From Rhodospirillales bacterium (GTDB taxonomy: Bacteria; Pseudomonadota; Alphaproteobacteria; Rhodospirillales; Shumkoniaceae), in the NCBI GenBank assembly GCA_014859895.1, contig JACZKS010000106.1:1-64000 (forward strand): a stretch of DNA of 64,000 nucleotides, in the 5' to 3' direction. Under the pieces are notes generated by a model that worked only from the letters and a program-made list of their open reading frames with translations, was not told the origin of the DNA and made no database searches. The position numbers and the translations under genes are program-made. Of this stretch, positions 40,192 through 48,463 are shown piece after piece (within the stretch, counting starts at the first letter, position 1; each line of letters starts with the position of its first letter).

Positions 40192-41861
40192 TGGGGGCGC
40201 GACTCCTTGATGGCGAAATCGAAGAAATTGTACCACTGGAACGGGTCGAACAGGCATTCCACCTCGAGCCGGCGGGCGTAGCGCGCCACGTAGTCGGCCA
40301 ACGCCGTTTCGCGGGCGCCGCGCGGCAGCGTGATGCTGTCGCAGAACAGCTCCAGCCGTGCTGTCCAACGCGTTCCCTCGCGGCGGCAGAAGAACAGGTA
40401 GACCGGGCATTCCAGAAGCGAACCGAGCAGCCAAGGTCCCTGTGGGAAGGGCGCGACGCCGTCAAGGAAGGGCACCTTGCACACCCGGCCCTGCGAAAGG
40501 ACCGGCACCCGGTCGCCGGCGATGGCAACCCACTCGCCGCAGGCGATCCGCTCGCGCAGCGCGATCGCCATGTCGGGGCCGACGTCGGTGACCTGCATGA
40601 CCTGTCCGGCCTCGCGGTCCCGGAACTTGGCGACTAGGCGGTTATAATGCTCGGCGTTGCGGCTGTGGGCCAGTACGGTCAGGCGGCGGCGCAGATCGGG
40701 ACGCATGAGGGCGCGGGCCAACTCGACGTTGCCGACGTGCGAGACGACCAGCAGGGCGCCGCGCGGATCGGCCGCCGCGCGGTCCAACGTCTGCGGATCG
40801 TCGATGGCCATGGCGGACGATGGGATTCCGCCCGTCCATGCCGCGAAGGCGTCAAGGGCGCGCGACGCGAAATCCATGACGTGCCGGTATCCATGCCGCC
40901 AAGTGATCCGGCGGGGCGATCCTGCGGCGGCGAAGGCGCGCGCGAGAAAATCGAGGGAGGCGCGTCGCTGGGTTTTGCCCGTGACGTAGAAGTAGAGGAC
41001 GATCGGCGCCATCACCACACGGCAGCCGCCGCGCCCGAGCAGGCGGTAGGCGGAGGCAATGAACCGCAGGCCCCAGAACGCTCCCCGCTCGCGCAACTGG
41101 GCCCAATGAGCTGTCGCTTCCAGCGGTGGGGGACGGTGGCGCAGGATGGACGGAAGGCGAAACAGCGTGCCGAGGACGAGGCGGGTGTGCATCCAGGTGA
41201 TGCGCAGGTTGTCGGCGACGAGGTCGAAGTTGGAAAGGTTGCCGGGCGGATAGGTGACGCGCACCGGCACCATGATCGGGGGCACGCCCCGCCAGAACAG
41301 GCGGACCATGATCTCGGTGTCGAAATCCATGCGCCGGCCCGGCTTTTCTTTGGCGAGCAGGCAGTCGACCTCGTCCAACGGATACACGCGCAGGCCGCAC
41401 ATGCTGTCGGTGATGCGAAACGACAGCGTTTCCACGAAGACCCATACGTGGGTTGCCCAGCGGCCGATCCGGCGGCTGCGCGGCACCGACGCGTCATAGG
41501 CCGGATACCCGCTCACCAGGGCGTGGGGGTGCGCGCGTGCGCGCGCCAGCAGTTCGGGAAGGGCGCCAAGATCGTGCTGGCCGTCGGCATCCGCCTGAAC
41601 GGCGTGGGTGAAGCCGCCGGCGATGGCGTGCCGGAATCCTTCCGCGACGGCGCCGCCCTTGCCCTGGTTGACCGCCAGGCGATGGACGGTCACGCCCTTG
41701 GCGGGGGCATCGAGGGAAGCGATGGCGGCTACGGCCGGCTCGTCACTGCCGTCGTCGATGATGAATACGGGCAGACCCAGGGCCCGCAGGCGGCCGACGA
41801 TGTCCGGCAATACTTGCCAGTGGTTTCGGCTGGGTACGATGGCGCATGGCCGGAACGTCAC
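40188..41861 (-). CDS. Fused GT2 glycosyltransferase–lysophospholipid-type acyltransferase
   Basis: The 557-residue protein has a GT2 domain in its first ~240 residues (CAIVPSRNHWQVLPDIVGRL, IDDGSDEP, QADADGQHD with the metal-binding DxD-like motif). A LpxL/HtrB-like acyltransferase follows (about 260–557; VVSHVGNVELA stands for the HxxxxE/D motif). This fusion is characteristic of aryl polyene and related clusters and should attach the polyene acyl chain to a sugar-lipid anchor. The GTG start overlaps the upstream stop (GTGA). Confidence 0.82.
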   Translation of the reverse strand: MTFRPCAIVPSRNHWQVLPDIVGRLRALGLPVFIIDDGSDEPAVAAIASLDAPAKGVTVHRLAVNQGKGGAVAEGFRHAIAGGFTHAVQADADGQHDLGALPELLARARAHPHALVSGYPAYDASVPRSRRIGRWATHVWVFVETLSFRITDSMCGLRVYPLDEVDCLLAKEKPGRRMDFDTEIMVRLFWRGVPPIMVPVRVTYPPGNLSNFDLVADNLRITWMHTRLVLGTLFRLPSILRHRPPPLEATAHWAQLRERGAFWGLRFIASAYRLLGRGGCRVVMAPIVLYFYVTGKTQRRASLDFLARAFAAAGSPRRITWRHGYRHVMDFASRALDAFAAWTGGIPSSAMAIDDPQTLDRAAADPRGALLVVSHVGNVELARALMRPDLRRRLTVLAHSRNAEHYNRLVAKFRDREAGQVMQVTDVGPDMAIALRERIACGEWVAIAGDRVPVLSQGRVCKVPFLDGVAPFPQGPWLLGSLLECPVYLFFCRREGTRWTARLELFCDSITLPRGARETALADYVARYARRLEVECLFDPFQWYNFFDFAIKESRPQ

Positions 41862-42211
41862 GGCGCCACCGTCACTTGGCCCGTTGAGCACATCTTGCCG
41901 TTGCGGCGGTACTCGAAGGAAAGCCGGTGCCTTTCGCACTGGTGGCGCAATGCGAGGACGAGGGTGTCGCCGGGACCGATGGGGGAGGCGAACTTGACCT
42001 GGAACCGCTGCGCCGCCACCAGTTCGAGGCCCAGATATTGCCGCGCGAAGGCCATGGCCCAATCGATCTGGACGACGCCGGGAAGGATCGGGAACGCCTC
42101 GAAGTGCCCCCGGAACCAGAAGAGATCGGGAGGGACGAGAAGGTCGAACTCGGCATGACCTTCCTGGACGCGACGGGCCAGGACGACGGCTGTCCGGGGG
42201 GCGTTATCCAT
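41858..42211 (-). CDS. apeI: Hotdog dehydratase subunit (ApeI-like)
   Basis: This 117-residue hotdog protein of the FabA/FabZ group has FWFRGHFEAFPILPGVVQID, the catalytic His being in GHF. It is the probable partner of the ApeP-like protein. The hydrophobic PILPGVVQIDWAMAFA helix lines the substrate tunnel in this family. The ATG overlaps the end of the ligase gene upstream by eight bases. Confidence 0.84.
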   Translation of the reverse strand: MDNAPRTAVVLARRVQEGHAEFDLLVPPDLFWFRGHFEAFPILPGVVQIDWAMAFARQYLGLELVAAQRFQVKFASPIGPGDTLVLALRHQCERHRLSFEYRRNGKMCSTGQVTVAP

Positions 42212-43559
42212 GTTTCCGCTCCTCGAACAGGGCCACGAGATCGGCCGTGTGCGTCTTGCCCATGGGCCCGATCGGCAAGGCCGGCGTGAAGCGCCAGCGA
42301 CGCGGCAATCCCGCCGCCTCGAGGCGGAAGGCGAGTTCGCGCCGCAACAGCCGGCCGAGCCGGAACGGGCCAATCTCCGCCAGCTTGGCCTGTCCCGCTT
42401 GCGAGGGGATGACGACAGCCGCCAGGATCGCCCGTTCGCCGGGCAGCGCGATGGCGGCGGCGCCAGCGACCAGTGGCGAGGCGGTGAGGGCCTGTTCCAC
42501 CTCCGCCAGGGCCACGCGCTTGCCCTCGATCTTGACGACGCGATCGGTGCGGCCGAGGAGGGTGAAGCCTTCGGAAGATACCTCCACCCGGTCGTCCGTG
42601 GCGACCCACGACGTCTCGTCGACGTGCCGCGCCCGCAGCCGAAGGCGGCCGTCATCGCCCCGTGCCGTGGCGACCCCCGGCAGGGGCCTCCAGCAGCCGT
42701 TGCCGCAGTCCCGGCGGCGTGTCGCGACGGCGCCCGTTTCCGTGCTACCGTAGATTTCATCGATGGGAATCCCGAAGATCCGGGTGGCGTCGTCCGCGGC
42801 CCATTGCGGCAGAGGGGCTCCCGCCGAGAGCACCATACGCGGGCGGCGGTCGGGCGGGACCGGCGGCAGGCCGCCCAGGCGGGTCAAGTGAGCCGGGCTG
42901 GATACGACGACGGCGCCCGGCGACAGGCCATCGATCAGGCTTTCCCAGTAGTCTTCCATGTGCGGCGCAAACGGCCGCCCCGTCAGCAACGGCCATACCA
43001 CCTTGAAGGCCAGTCCATAGATATGCTGATGCGGGACCGTCGCCACGGCCGTCGCGTCGGGCGGAAGATCGGGCCACTGCGTATCGAGGGCCGCAGCCTC
43101 GCGCTCCAGATGGAGCAGGCTTTTTTCGATGTGCTTGGGGGCGCCGGTGGAACCGGAGGTGAAGAACTCTATCAACCCGGCTTCGGGGCGGCAGGGGATC
43201 GGCTTCCCGCCCCCGGCCCCGTGCCGAAGGGCGATGCGCGGGCCGGGCAGGTCGGACTGGTCCGACACCAGGTGGTCGAAGGCGCCGGCCAGGCCGGCCA
43301 GCGTGCCTGGCTGGACGTTGGGGGGAACCACGGCGGTCGCTCCGGCCGACGTCAGGCCGAGGACGGCGACGAGAAACAAATAGCTGTCGCTGGAGACGAC
43401 GGCACCGCGGCGGCATCCCGCGGCGACGACGGCGGCCGCCATAGCCGCCGTGTCGGCCAGCAGATCCCGTCGCGTCAGGACGGCGCCGGCGCGCCAGCTG
43501 ACGGCCACGCCATCGTATTCGGCCTGGGCAAGGATGGAGGCGAATGACATCGGCTTCAT
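42204..43559 (-). CDS. apeH: AMP-dependent aromatic acid–ACP ligase (ApeH-like)
   Basis: This 451-residue adenylate-forming enzyme has the P-loop-like TSGSTGAPKHIEKS, IYGSTETGAVATR, and the hinge LGRTDRVVKIEGKRV, with the catalytic Lys late in the chain (PMGKTH). In aryl polyene synthesis ApeH loads an aromatic starter such as 4-hydroxybenzoate onto an ACP. It is shorter than acyl-CoA ligases but normal for this group. The start overlaps the membrane-protein gene upstream (ATGA). Confidence 0.83.
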   Translation of the reverse strand: MKPMSFASILAQAEYDGVAVSWRAGAVLTRRDLLADTAAMAAAVVAAGCRRGAVVSSDSYLFLVAVLGLTSAGATAVVPPNVQPGTLAGLAGAFDHLVSDQSDLPGPRIALRHGAGGGKPIPCRPEAGLIEFFTSGSTGAPKHIEKSLLHLEREAAALDTQWPDLPPDATAVATVPHQHIYGLAFKVVWPLLTGRPFAPHMEDYWESLIDGLSPGAVVVSSPAHLTRLGGLPPVPPDRRPRMVLSAGAPLPQWAADDATRIFGIPIDEIYGSTETGAVATRRRDCGNGCWRPLPGVATARGDDGRLRLRARHVDETSWVATDDRVEVSSEGFTLLGRTDRVVKIEGKRVALAEVEQALTASPLVAGAAAIALPGERAILAAVVIPSQAGQAKLAEIGPFRLGRLLRRELAFRLEAAGLPRRWRFTPALPIGPMGKTHTADLVALFEERKHG

Positions 43560-44161
43560 TCCGCCCCGTCCTTCGTCCGCCGCCGGACCCACCGGCGGAC
43601 CAGAAGCTCGCCGCCCATCAGGAGACCCATGAGAAGATAGGACAGAAGCCCATTGTACAACGCCCAAACGGCCGGGTCCTCCGCCAAGGCCGTCCACCCG
43701 GAGACGCCCGCGTTGGCAAGCAGGAAGAAAAACCAGACGAGTGTGACCCGCCGCATGTAACGGCGGGCCGGCGCGGTGACGACGGTTCCGGCAAGGGCGG
43801 CGAAGCGCTCGATCAGCGTCGGGGGGAACAGGAGCGACCCGCCGAACGCCGCGGCGAAGGCCAGGCTCATGAGGACCGGGTAGGCTTTGGCAGCCACCAT
43901 GCCGTCGACGGCCAGGAGCGCCAGGAGGCCGAGGCCGACGGCGGCGAGGGTGCCCAAGACCATCGCGTCGCGCCCTTCGCCGCGCAGCCAGATTGCCCGT
44001 ATCGCCAGCACGGCGAGGGCCAATCCGACGAATGCGGCCGGTGGCACGTGGCCGATCCCGGCATAGACGATGAAAGGATAGGCGGCGCCGAATGCCACCA
44101 AGGCCAGGCGGGATGCGCGGGGTCTACGCGTTGAGCAGGGAATGGACACGGTCGACCACAT
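43556..44161 (-). CDS. COG4648-type membrane protein of the aryl polyene cluster
   Basis: This is a membrane protein of about 201 residues with six hydrophobic segments, starting near FGAAYPFIVYAGIGHVPPAA, with LIERFAALAG and WFFFLLANAGVSGWTALAED in the second half. Aryl polyene clusters carry this protein between the ACP and ligase genes; its role is not established. The start is uncertain: the frame begins inside the ACP gene, and a GTG 12 bases later would shorten the overlap. Confidence 0.72.
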   Translation of the reverse strand: MWSTVSIPCSTRRPRASRLALVAFGAAYPFIVYAGIGHVPPAAFVGLALAVLAIRAIWLRGEGRDAMVLGTLAAVGLGLLALLAVDGMVAAKAYPVLMSLAFAAAFGGSLLFPPTLIERFAALAGTVVTAPARRYMRRVTLVWFFFLLANAGVSGWTALAEDPAVWALYNGLLSYLLMGLLMGGELLVRRWVRRRTKDGAE

Positions 44162-44369
44162 CCCCGACCGTCCGCACGGACTTGAATTCCTCGGGCTTGA
44201 GCTTGCGCCCGGTCAGGTCCTGGAGCTTCACCATAAGGTCGACGGCGTCGATACTGTCGAGATCGAGATCTTCGAACAGGCGTGCGTCCGGGCTGATTTT
44301 GTCGAGGGGGACCTCGAACACGGTTTCAAGAAAAGTTTGCAACTTGAGGAAGATTTCGTCACGGCTCAT
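44124..44369 (-). CDS. apeF: Acyl carrier protein (ApeF-like)
   Basis: This is an 81-residue acidic ACP with the phosphopantetheine Ser in LDLDSIDAVDLM. It is one of two tandem ACP genes. In the E. coli system one ACP carries the aryl starter and growing chain while the other has a separate role, so the pair is expected. It overlaps the first ACP gene by four bases (ATGA). Confidence 0.87.
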   Translation of the reverse strand: MSRDEIFLKLQTFLETVFEVPLDKISPDARLFEDLDLDSIDAVDLMVKLQDLTGRKLKPEEFKSVRTVGDVVDRVHSLLNA

Positions 44370-44635
44370 CGAACGGCCTCACGATGCGCGCGGACGAAAT
44401 CGGCAAGGTTGCGAATGCAGGCAAAGCTTTTCTTCACTTCATCCGAGGCGGAATCAATCTTTATCCCATAAATCTTCCGGATCGAAACGCCGATCTCCAG
44501 CGCGTCGATGGAATCCAGCCCAAGGCCGGAATCGCCGAAAAGTGGCTCGTCGCTGTCGATATCCTCAGGCGCAAGGTCTTCGAGCTTGAGCGTCGTGACG
44601 ATCAGCGTCTTCAGTTCGGATTCCAGGTCGCCCAT
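44366..44635 (-). CDS. apeE: Acyl carrier protein (ApeE-like)
   Basis: This 89-residue ACP has the modified Ser in GLGLDSIDALEI and a longer basic C-terminal helix than its partner. The ATG chosen (MGDLESEL) falls inside the end of the acyltransferase gene, a 25-base overlap. The two ACPs differ clearly in sequence and are therefore not a recent duplication. Confidence 0.86.
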   Translation of the reverse strand: MGDLESELKTLIVTTLKLEDLAPEDIDSDEPLFGDSGLGLDSIDALEIGVSIRKIYGIKIDSASDEVKKSFACIRNLADFVRAHREAVR

Positions 44636-45399
44636 GCTCGCATTTTTTCCACGTAATATTGACGCACAAAGGTTGCCAATCTTCGCACCGCCTGCGACCG
44701 GAAGGGATATCCCAGGAAGGCGGAAATGTCCAGCCGCTCCCCAACCTCCACGTGAAAAACCGGGCGGATTCGGGGGATGTCGTACCAGGCTCGTCCCTTG
44801 GGGAGAAAGACGGGTGCACAATTAATGGTCGTAATACAGAGATCCGTCCGGGCGGCGAACGCGATGTTGGCGAAACCGCGTTTTACGACCATCGCCTGTC
44901 CCTCGACGCTGCGCGTTCCTTCCGGGAAGATGATGACGTTGTCGCCGCTCCTCAGGGCGTCCGCGCAGCGCTCGACCAGGGTTTCCGGATCGAGGTCATT
45001 GCGGATGTAGCCCGCCCCGGCGACCACGGGACGCAGGAATGGATTGCTCCAGATCTGGTGTTTTACGACGCACTGCACGCGCGGCAGCATCGACATGAGG
45101 ATCACGGCGTCGAGGAGCGACGGGTGGTTCGAGACCACCAGCAGGCCCCGCGCGTTCACAAGAAGCGAACGGCCGGAGACGCGAAGCTCGATGATCCGGA
45201 AGAAACACAGCGCGCGGATGAAGATCCGGAAACTGGTTTGGATAAGGAACTGGATCCGCCGTTTGCGGGCCAGCGGGTTGCGCGACAGCCAGATCACGGG
45301 AGGGAAGAGGGCCGTCGCCATGGCCAAGCCTCCCAGCCCGAAGACCGCCAACCCGACCCCGGTTCCCGCCACCCGCCAAAGGCGTTCGAGCCTAGACAC
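44611..45399 (-). CDS. PlsC-type acyltransferase
   Basis: This 262-residue membrane-bound acyltransferase has an N-terminal helix (GTGVGLAVFGLGGLAMATAL), the NHPSLLD catalytic His/Asp motif and FPEGTRS. In aryl polyene clusters this family (ApeD position) probably acts in lipid anchoring. The start is GTG, overlapping the stop of the chain-length-factor gene by eight bases. Confidence 0.8.
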   Translation of the reverse strand: MSRLERLWRVAGTGVGLAVFGLGGLAMATALFPPVIWLSRNPLARKRRIQFLIQTSFRIFIRALCFFRIIELRVSGRSLLVNARGLLVVSNHPSLLDAVILMSMLPRVQCVVKHQIWSNPFLRPVVAGAGYIRNDLDPETLVERCADALRSGDNVIIFPEGTRSVEGQAMVVKRGFANIAFAARTDLCITTINCAPVFLPKGRAWYDIPRIRPVFHVEVGERLDISAFLGYPFRSQAVRRLATFVRQYYVEKMRAWATWNPN

Positions 45400-46057
45400 G
45401 GCGCCATCGCCACATCATGCGGCCGCCGCGGCAGGCCGCCTCGGGCTCGTTTGAACAGAGGAAGGCAAGGAAGCCGGCGGCGAGGTCCTCCGGTTGCCCT
45501 GGCGTTTCCGCCTCGAGAGTCGCTTTCACCCCAAGGTCGCCCCGACCCTGCGGTGGTCGCAGGGAAAGCGCGAGAACGGTGCCGGCGCCGCCGTCGGCGA
45601 ACTCGGCATAGGCGTCCGGCAACGGTTCGTCGTAGTGAACCAGAAGCACGGGGTCGCCCGGATTTTCCGACAGACTGGCCGCCGCCTCCATCAACCCGTA
45701 GCCAAAGGTGTCGGGACCCGCGGCCAAGGCGGTGTGTCCCTGGCGGTTTCCCATGGCAATGGACATCGCGCCGGCAAGGGCATGATGGACCGACATGCTG
45801 AAGTCGGCGGGCGAGACGGTGTCTTCCCCCGCCAATGTCTGCAACATCGAAAAGGTGCGGGAGTACTCGCCGTGGCGGGAGGAAAATATGAAGCGGGTGT
45901 TTTGTGCGGGAGCAAGCGACCATGCCGCGGCCAATGCCCGCCGCCCGAGGGGCGTTACCCGCCGGCGGATCGAAGCGGGAAGCGCCTGTTCACACGGCTG
46001 GGCTTCCGTGCCCACGGCCCCGCGCCAGGCGTTCACACTGATCCTGAATTCCCCCAT
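45392..46057 (-). CDS. apeC: Ketosynthase-like chain length factor (ApeC-like)
   Basis: This 221-residue protein resembles only the N-terminal half of a ketosynthase (FIFSSRHGEYSRTFSMLQTL, SVHHALAGAMSIAMGN) and lacks the active-site Cys motif. It matches the short ketosynthase-like proteins that partner an active ketosynthase, as ApeC does with ApeO. It is the first gene of the overlapping operon; everything downstream to 32667 runs in the same direction with overlaps or very short gaps. Confidence 0.78.
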   Translation of the reverse strand: MGEFRISVNAWRGAVGTEAQPCEQALPASIRRRVTPLGRRALAAAWSLAPAQNTRFIFSSRHGEYSRTFSMLQTLAGEDTVSPADFSMSVHHALAGAMSIAMGNRQGHTALAAGPDTFGYGLMEAAASLSENPGDPVLLVHYDEPLPDAYAEFADGGAGTVLALSLRPPQGRGDLGVKATLEAETPGQPEDLAAGFLAFLCSNEPEAACRGGRMMWRWRRV

Positions 46058-46199
46058 CCCTACAGTTCCGGCCGTTCCCTGTCATACGATCCGCCCATAA
46101 GCCCCCGCCGGCGGATTCCAGGGTTTGTTTTCGTCTCGCTTCCGTTTTCCCGATGCTATCACGCGCGCATTGCGATGGGCACGCCCTTTACGTCCGAAA

Positions 46200-46598
46200 T
46201 CACTTTTTCCTGAGTGCCGCCAGGGAAAGTCGTTCCTGGATGTCACGATCCAGAAGGATCACCCACTTGCCGTAATTGTAGTGGATATTCCCCTGGCTAT
46301 CGATGAGACCGCGGCTCGTGTTGTAGACGATGCTGTAGGAGGTCTGGGAATACTTGAGGTCGATGACCGCCTCGTAGGCCTTTGGCTTTATCAGCGTTGC
46401 CACCAGATGCCCGTCTGCCTTCTTGTCGACCATCCAGCCCCGGGCGATGGCCGCCTCGGCGATCTCGCTGCCGATCTCGGTCATAGGAAGCTTCTGCGCG
46501 GAATATGGGACGGGGTGGTTGTCGACGTTTTGGATTGGCCGCGCGGCGCAGGCGGCGAGGAAGAGCGCGATGGCAATGACGGAAAACCTGAACATCAT
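46200..46598 (-). CDS. Hypothetical lipoprotein
   Basis: This is a 132-residue lipoprotein (lipobox FLAACAAR). It has a conserved-looking start after the Cys (RPIQNVDNHPVPYSAQKLPM), a helix EIGSEIAEAAIARGW, then VIDLKYSQTSYSIVYNTS. The family is common near proteobacterial envelope genes but has no known function. It lies 142 bases upstream of the aryl polyene operon on the same strand and could be co-transcribed. Confidence 0.65.
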   Translation of the reverse strand: MMFRFSVIAIALFLAACAARPIQNVDNHPVPYSAQKLPMTEIGSEIAEAAIARGWMVDKKADGHLVATLIKPKAYEAVIDLKYSQTSYSIVYNTSRGLIDSQGNIHYNYGKWVILLDRDIQERLSLAALRKK

Positions 46599-46731
46599 GC
46601 TGAACCCCTAATGTTTATGCCGTTCGCAACGATAATGTGCCGGCATCCGACATACAACACAACGGATGCGCCTGTCGCGTGGCGACGGGCCTCGGCGCGC
46701 GATCCGTTCGCGTGGAAAATCCTGCCTGCCG

Positions 46732-47214
46732 TCAGTGCAGGGGGAAGGAATAGTAGAGGGTGACGGACTCGGCACCCGGGTTGGTGTCGCCAATGCCCGC
46801 GTTCGACATGTGCGAGAACGCCATGCCCAGGCGGGACCTGTCGTCGAAGCGGTAGGCGACTTCGAGTTGCGAGCGGATTTCGAAGGCACTGCCGAGGTCC
46901 TTTCCGCTGCCTTCGTGGTAATACCCGGGGGCCACGCTGGGCGAAATCACCAGGCGGCGCCCGAAGTAGAAATCCGACAGCACGCCGGCGTAGGCGTGCA
47001 CCGATCCATCCGTGGACGCCATGACACCGGCCAACGGCTTGAAGATCCAGAAGCGAAGGCCGGAACGGTACTCGGCGCGCGCTTCGACGGCCGTGTCGTC
47101 CTGATGCACGACATCGAACCAGCCGCCGCCGACGGCCAGGAAATCCGGGTCTTCGGCGTAGGCTGGCATTGCAATAGCTGTGGCGAGGATGGCGGCTAAA
47201 AAAACTCTGAGCAT
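46732..47214 (-). CDS. pagL: PagL-type lipid A 3-O-deacylase
   Basis: This 160-residue protein has a signal peptide (FLAAILATAIAMPAYA) and forms a small outer-membrane beta barrel ending in an aromatic-rich strand. The C-terminal FSHMSNAGIGDTNPGAESV contains the His–x–Ser–Asn catalytic motif and acidic residue of PagL. It removes the 3-O acyl chain from lipid A and so remodels the outer leaflet. It lies beside the polyene operon that also acts on the outer membrane. The next gene lies 134 bases downstream. Confidence 0.82.
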   Translation of the reverse strand: MLRVFLAAILATAIAMPAYAEDPDFLAVGGGWFDVVHQDDTAVEARAEYRSGLRFWIFKPLAGVMASTDGSVHAYAGVLSDFYFGRRLVISPSVAPGYYHEGSGKDLGSAFEIRSQLEVAYRFDDRSRLGMAFSHMSNAGIGDTNPGAESVTLYYSFPLH

Positions 47215-47445
47215 TTCTTGATCTCCCCGATAACTTTAACAGGTCCGGAAAAGGACGCAAGATGTCGAGCGAGATCTACGGCAGGGTGTGACGTTAGCCA
47301 TAGTAAGCCATCGGTTTTCGCAGAGTTGGCGGGGCGCTCAAAGCATTTTGGTCAGTAGCAAGTAAAGGTGTTGCGAGTCCCCGTAACCAAATTCAAGCCG
47401 CCAATCCAATGGGTTAACGGCTTTCGGTTGAAGAGACGCTTACCG

Positions 47446-48333
47446 CTATTCCGAGATTGCGTATTTTTCCAGGATACCTCGGATCTTGCCGTCCAGTTCG
47501 GGGTTTGACAGGAGGGCAGGCTGCCGGCTGGCGCCCACGCTTCCGTCCATCAGGTAGAGGGCGCGTTTCACCATCGCCGGCGCGTATCCCAGGGCATACA
47601 GGTCGACGCGCAGGTTGGTGAACAGTTCCTGCTGGTGTTCCGATGCGACGAGGTTCCCTTTTTCGAATTCCTTGCAGATCGCATTGAGTGGCGCCGGCAT
47701 GACATTGCCGAGGCCGGATATGCATCCCTTGGCTCCCTTGGACAGGGCGTAATGGATAAGGGAGTCCGGTCCCGAGAACACGTCGAAATCATCGCGGCCG
47801 TTGGCGATATCCAGGTAAGCGTCGATCGTTTCCTTGGTGCCGCCACTGTCCTTGATGCCAAGTATATTGGGGTGGTCGGCAAGCTTGGCAGCCGTTTCCG
47901 GTTCGATGTGGTTCTGGGTGCGTGCCGGAATATCATAGAGGTAAACGGGGCGCAGCAAGGCATCCGCTACGCGCGAGAAGTGGGTGAACAGCCCCTCCTG
48001 CGTGCAGCCGATGAAGTAGGGCGTGATGACGGCTACAGCGTCCACCCCGAGTTTCATCATCTCCTTGCCGAGCAGGATCGTCTCGAAGGTCGATGGCGTC
48101 CCGGCGTTGACGAACACCTTGACCTTTCCGGCCGCCTCGTCGACCACCTCGCCGCACAGGCGCACCTTCTCTTCGAAAGTCAGGCTAGTGAAGTCGCCGT
48201 TGGTGCCGCAGCAAAGGATGTTGTTTCCCGCGGCCACCTGTCGGCGAACCTGCTTGCGGACGGCGGCGTAGTTGATGTTCTCCCGGTCGTCGAAGCAGGT
48301 GATCAACGCGACGAAGGGAAGGCGCTCTTTCAT
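47446..48333 (-). CDS. DapA/NanA-family (dihydrodipicolinate synthase-like) aldolase
   Basis: The 295-residue TIM-barrel aldolase has the Schiff-base Lys in ILGIKDSGG, the Tyr of VYLYDIPARTQ, and GTNGDFTSLTFEEK. Members include dihydrodipicolinate synthase, N-acetylneuraminate lyase and several sugar-acid aldolases; the exact substrate is unclear. It lies downstream of a sialidase-fold protein and TAXI TRAP genes, so cleavage of an imported sugar acid is more likely than lysine synthesis. GAGGAAC precedes the ATG. Confidence 0.78.
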   Translation of the reverse strand: MKERLPFVALITCFDDRENINYAAVRKQVRRQVAAGNNILCCGTNGDFTSLTFEEKVRLCGEVVDEAAGKVKVFVNAGTPSTFETILLGKEMMKLGVDAVAVITPYFIGCTQEGLFTHFSRVADALLRPVYLYDIPARTQNHIEPETAAKLADHPNILGIKDSGGTKETIDAYLDIANGRDDFDVFSGPDSLIHYALSKGAKGCISGLGNVMPAPLNAICKEFEKGNLVASEHQQELFTNLRVDLYALGYAPAMVKRALYLMDGSVGASRQPALLSNPELDGKIRGILEKYAISE

Positions 48334-48463
48334 GATGTTCCTCGGATTCTTGAAGGATGTTTGGGATGGGCCGCGTGCACCCGGGGGGCGCGCGCCGCGC
48401 ACACCGGGCGATCGTTCGCTCGGTCCGCGCGACAATCGGATGACGCGCCTCGTATTTATTGTT

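Noticed and set aside
40647..42158. 503-codon open frame on the plus strand
   Set aside because: It is antisense to the glycosyltransferase–acyltransferase gene, with no recognisable domain.
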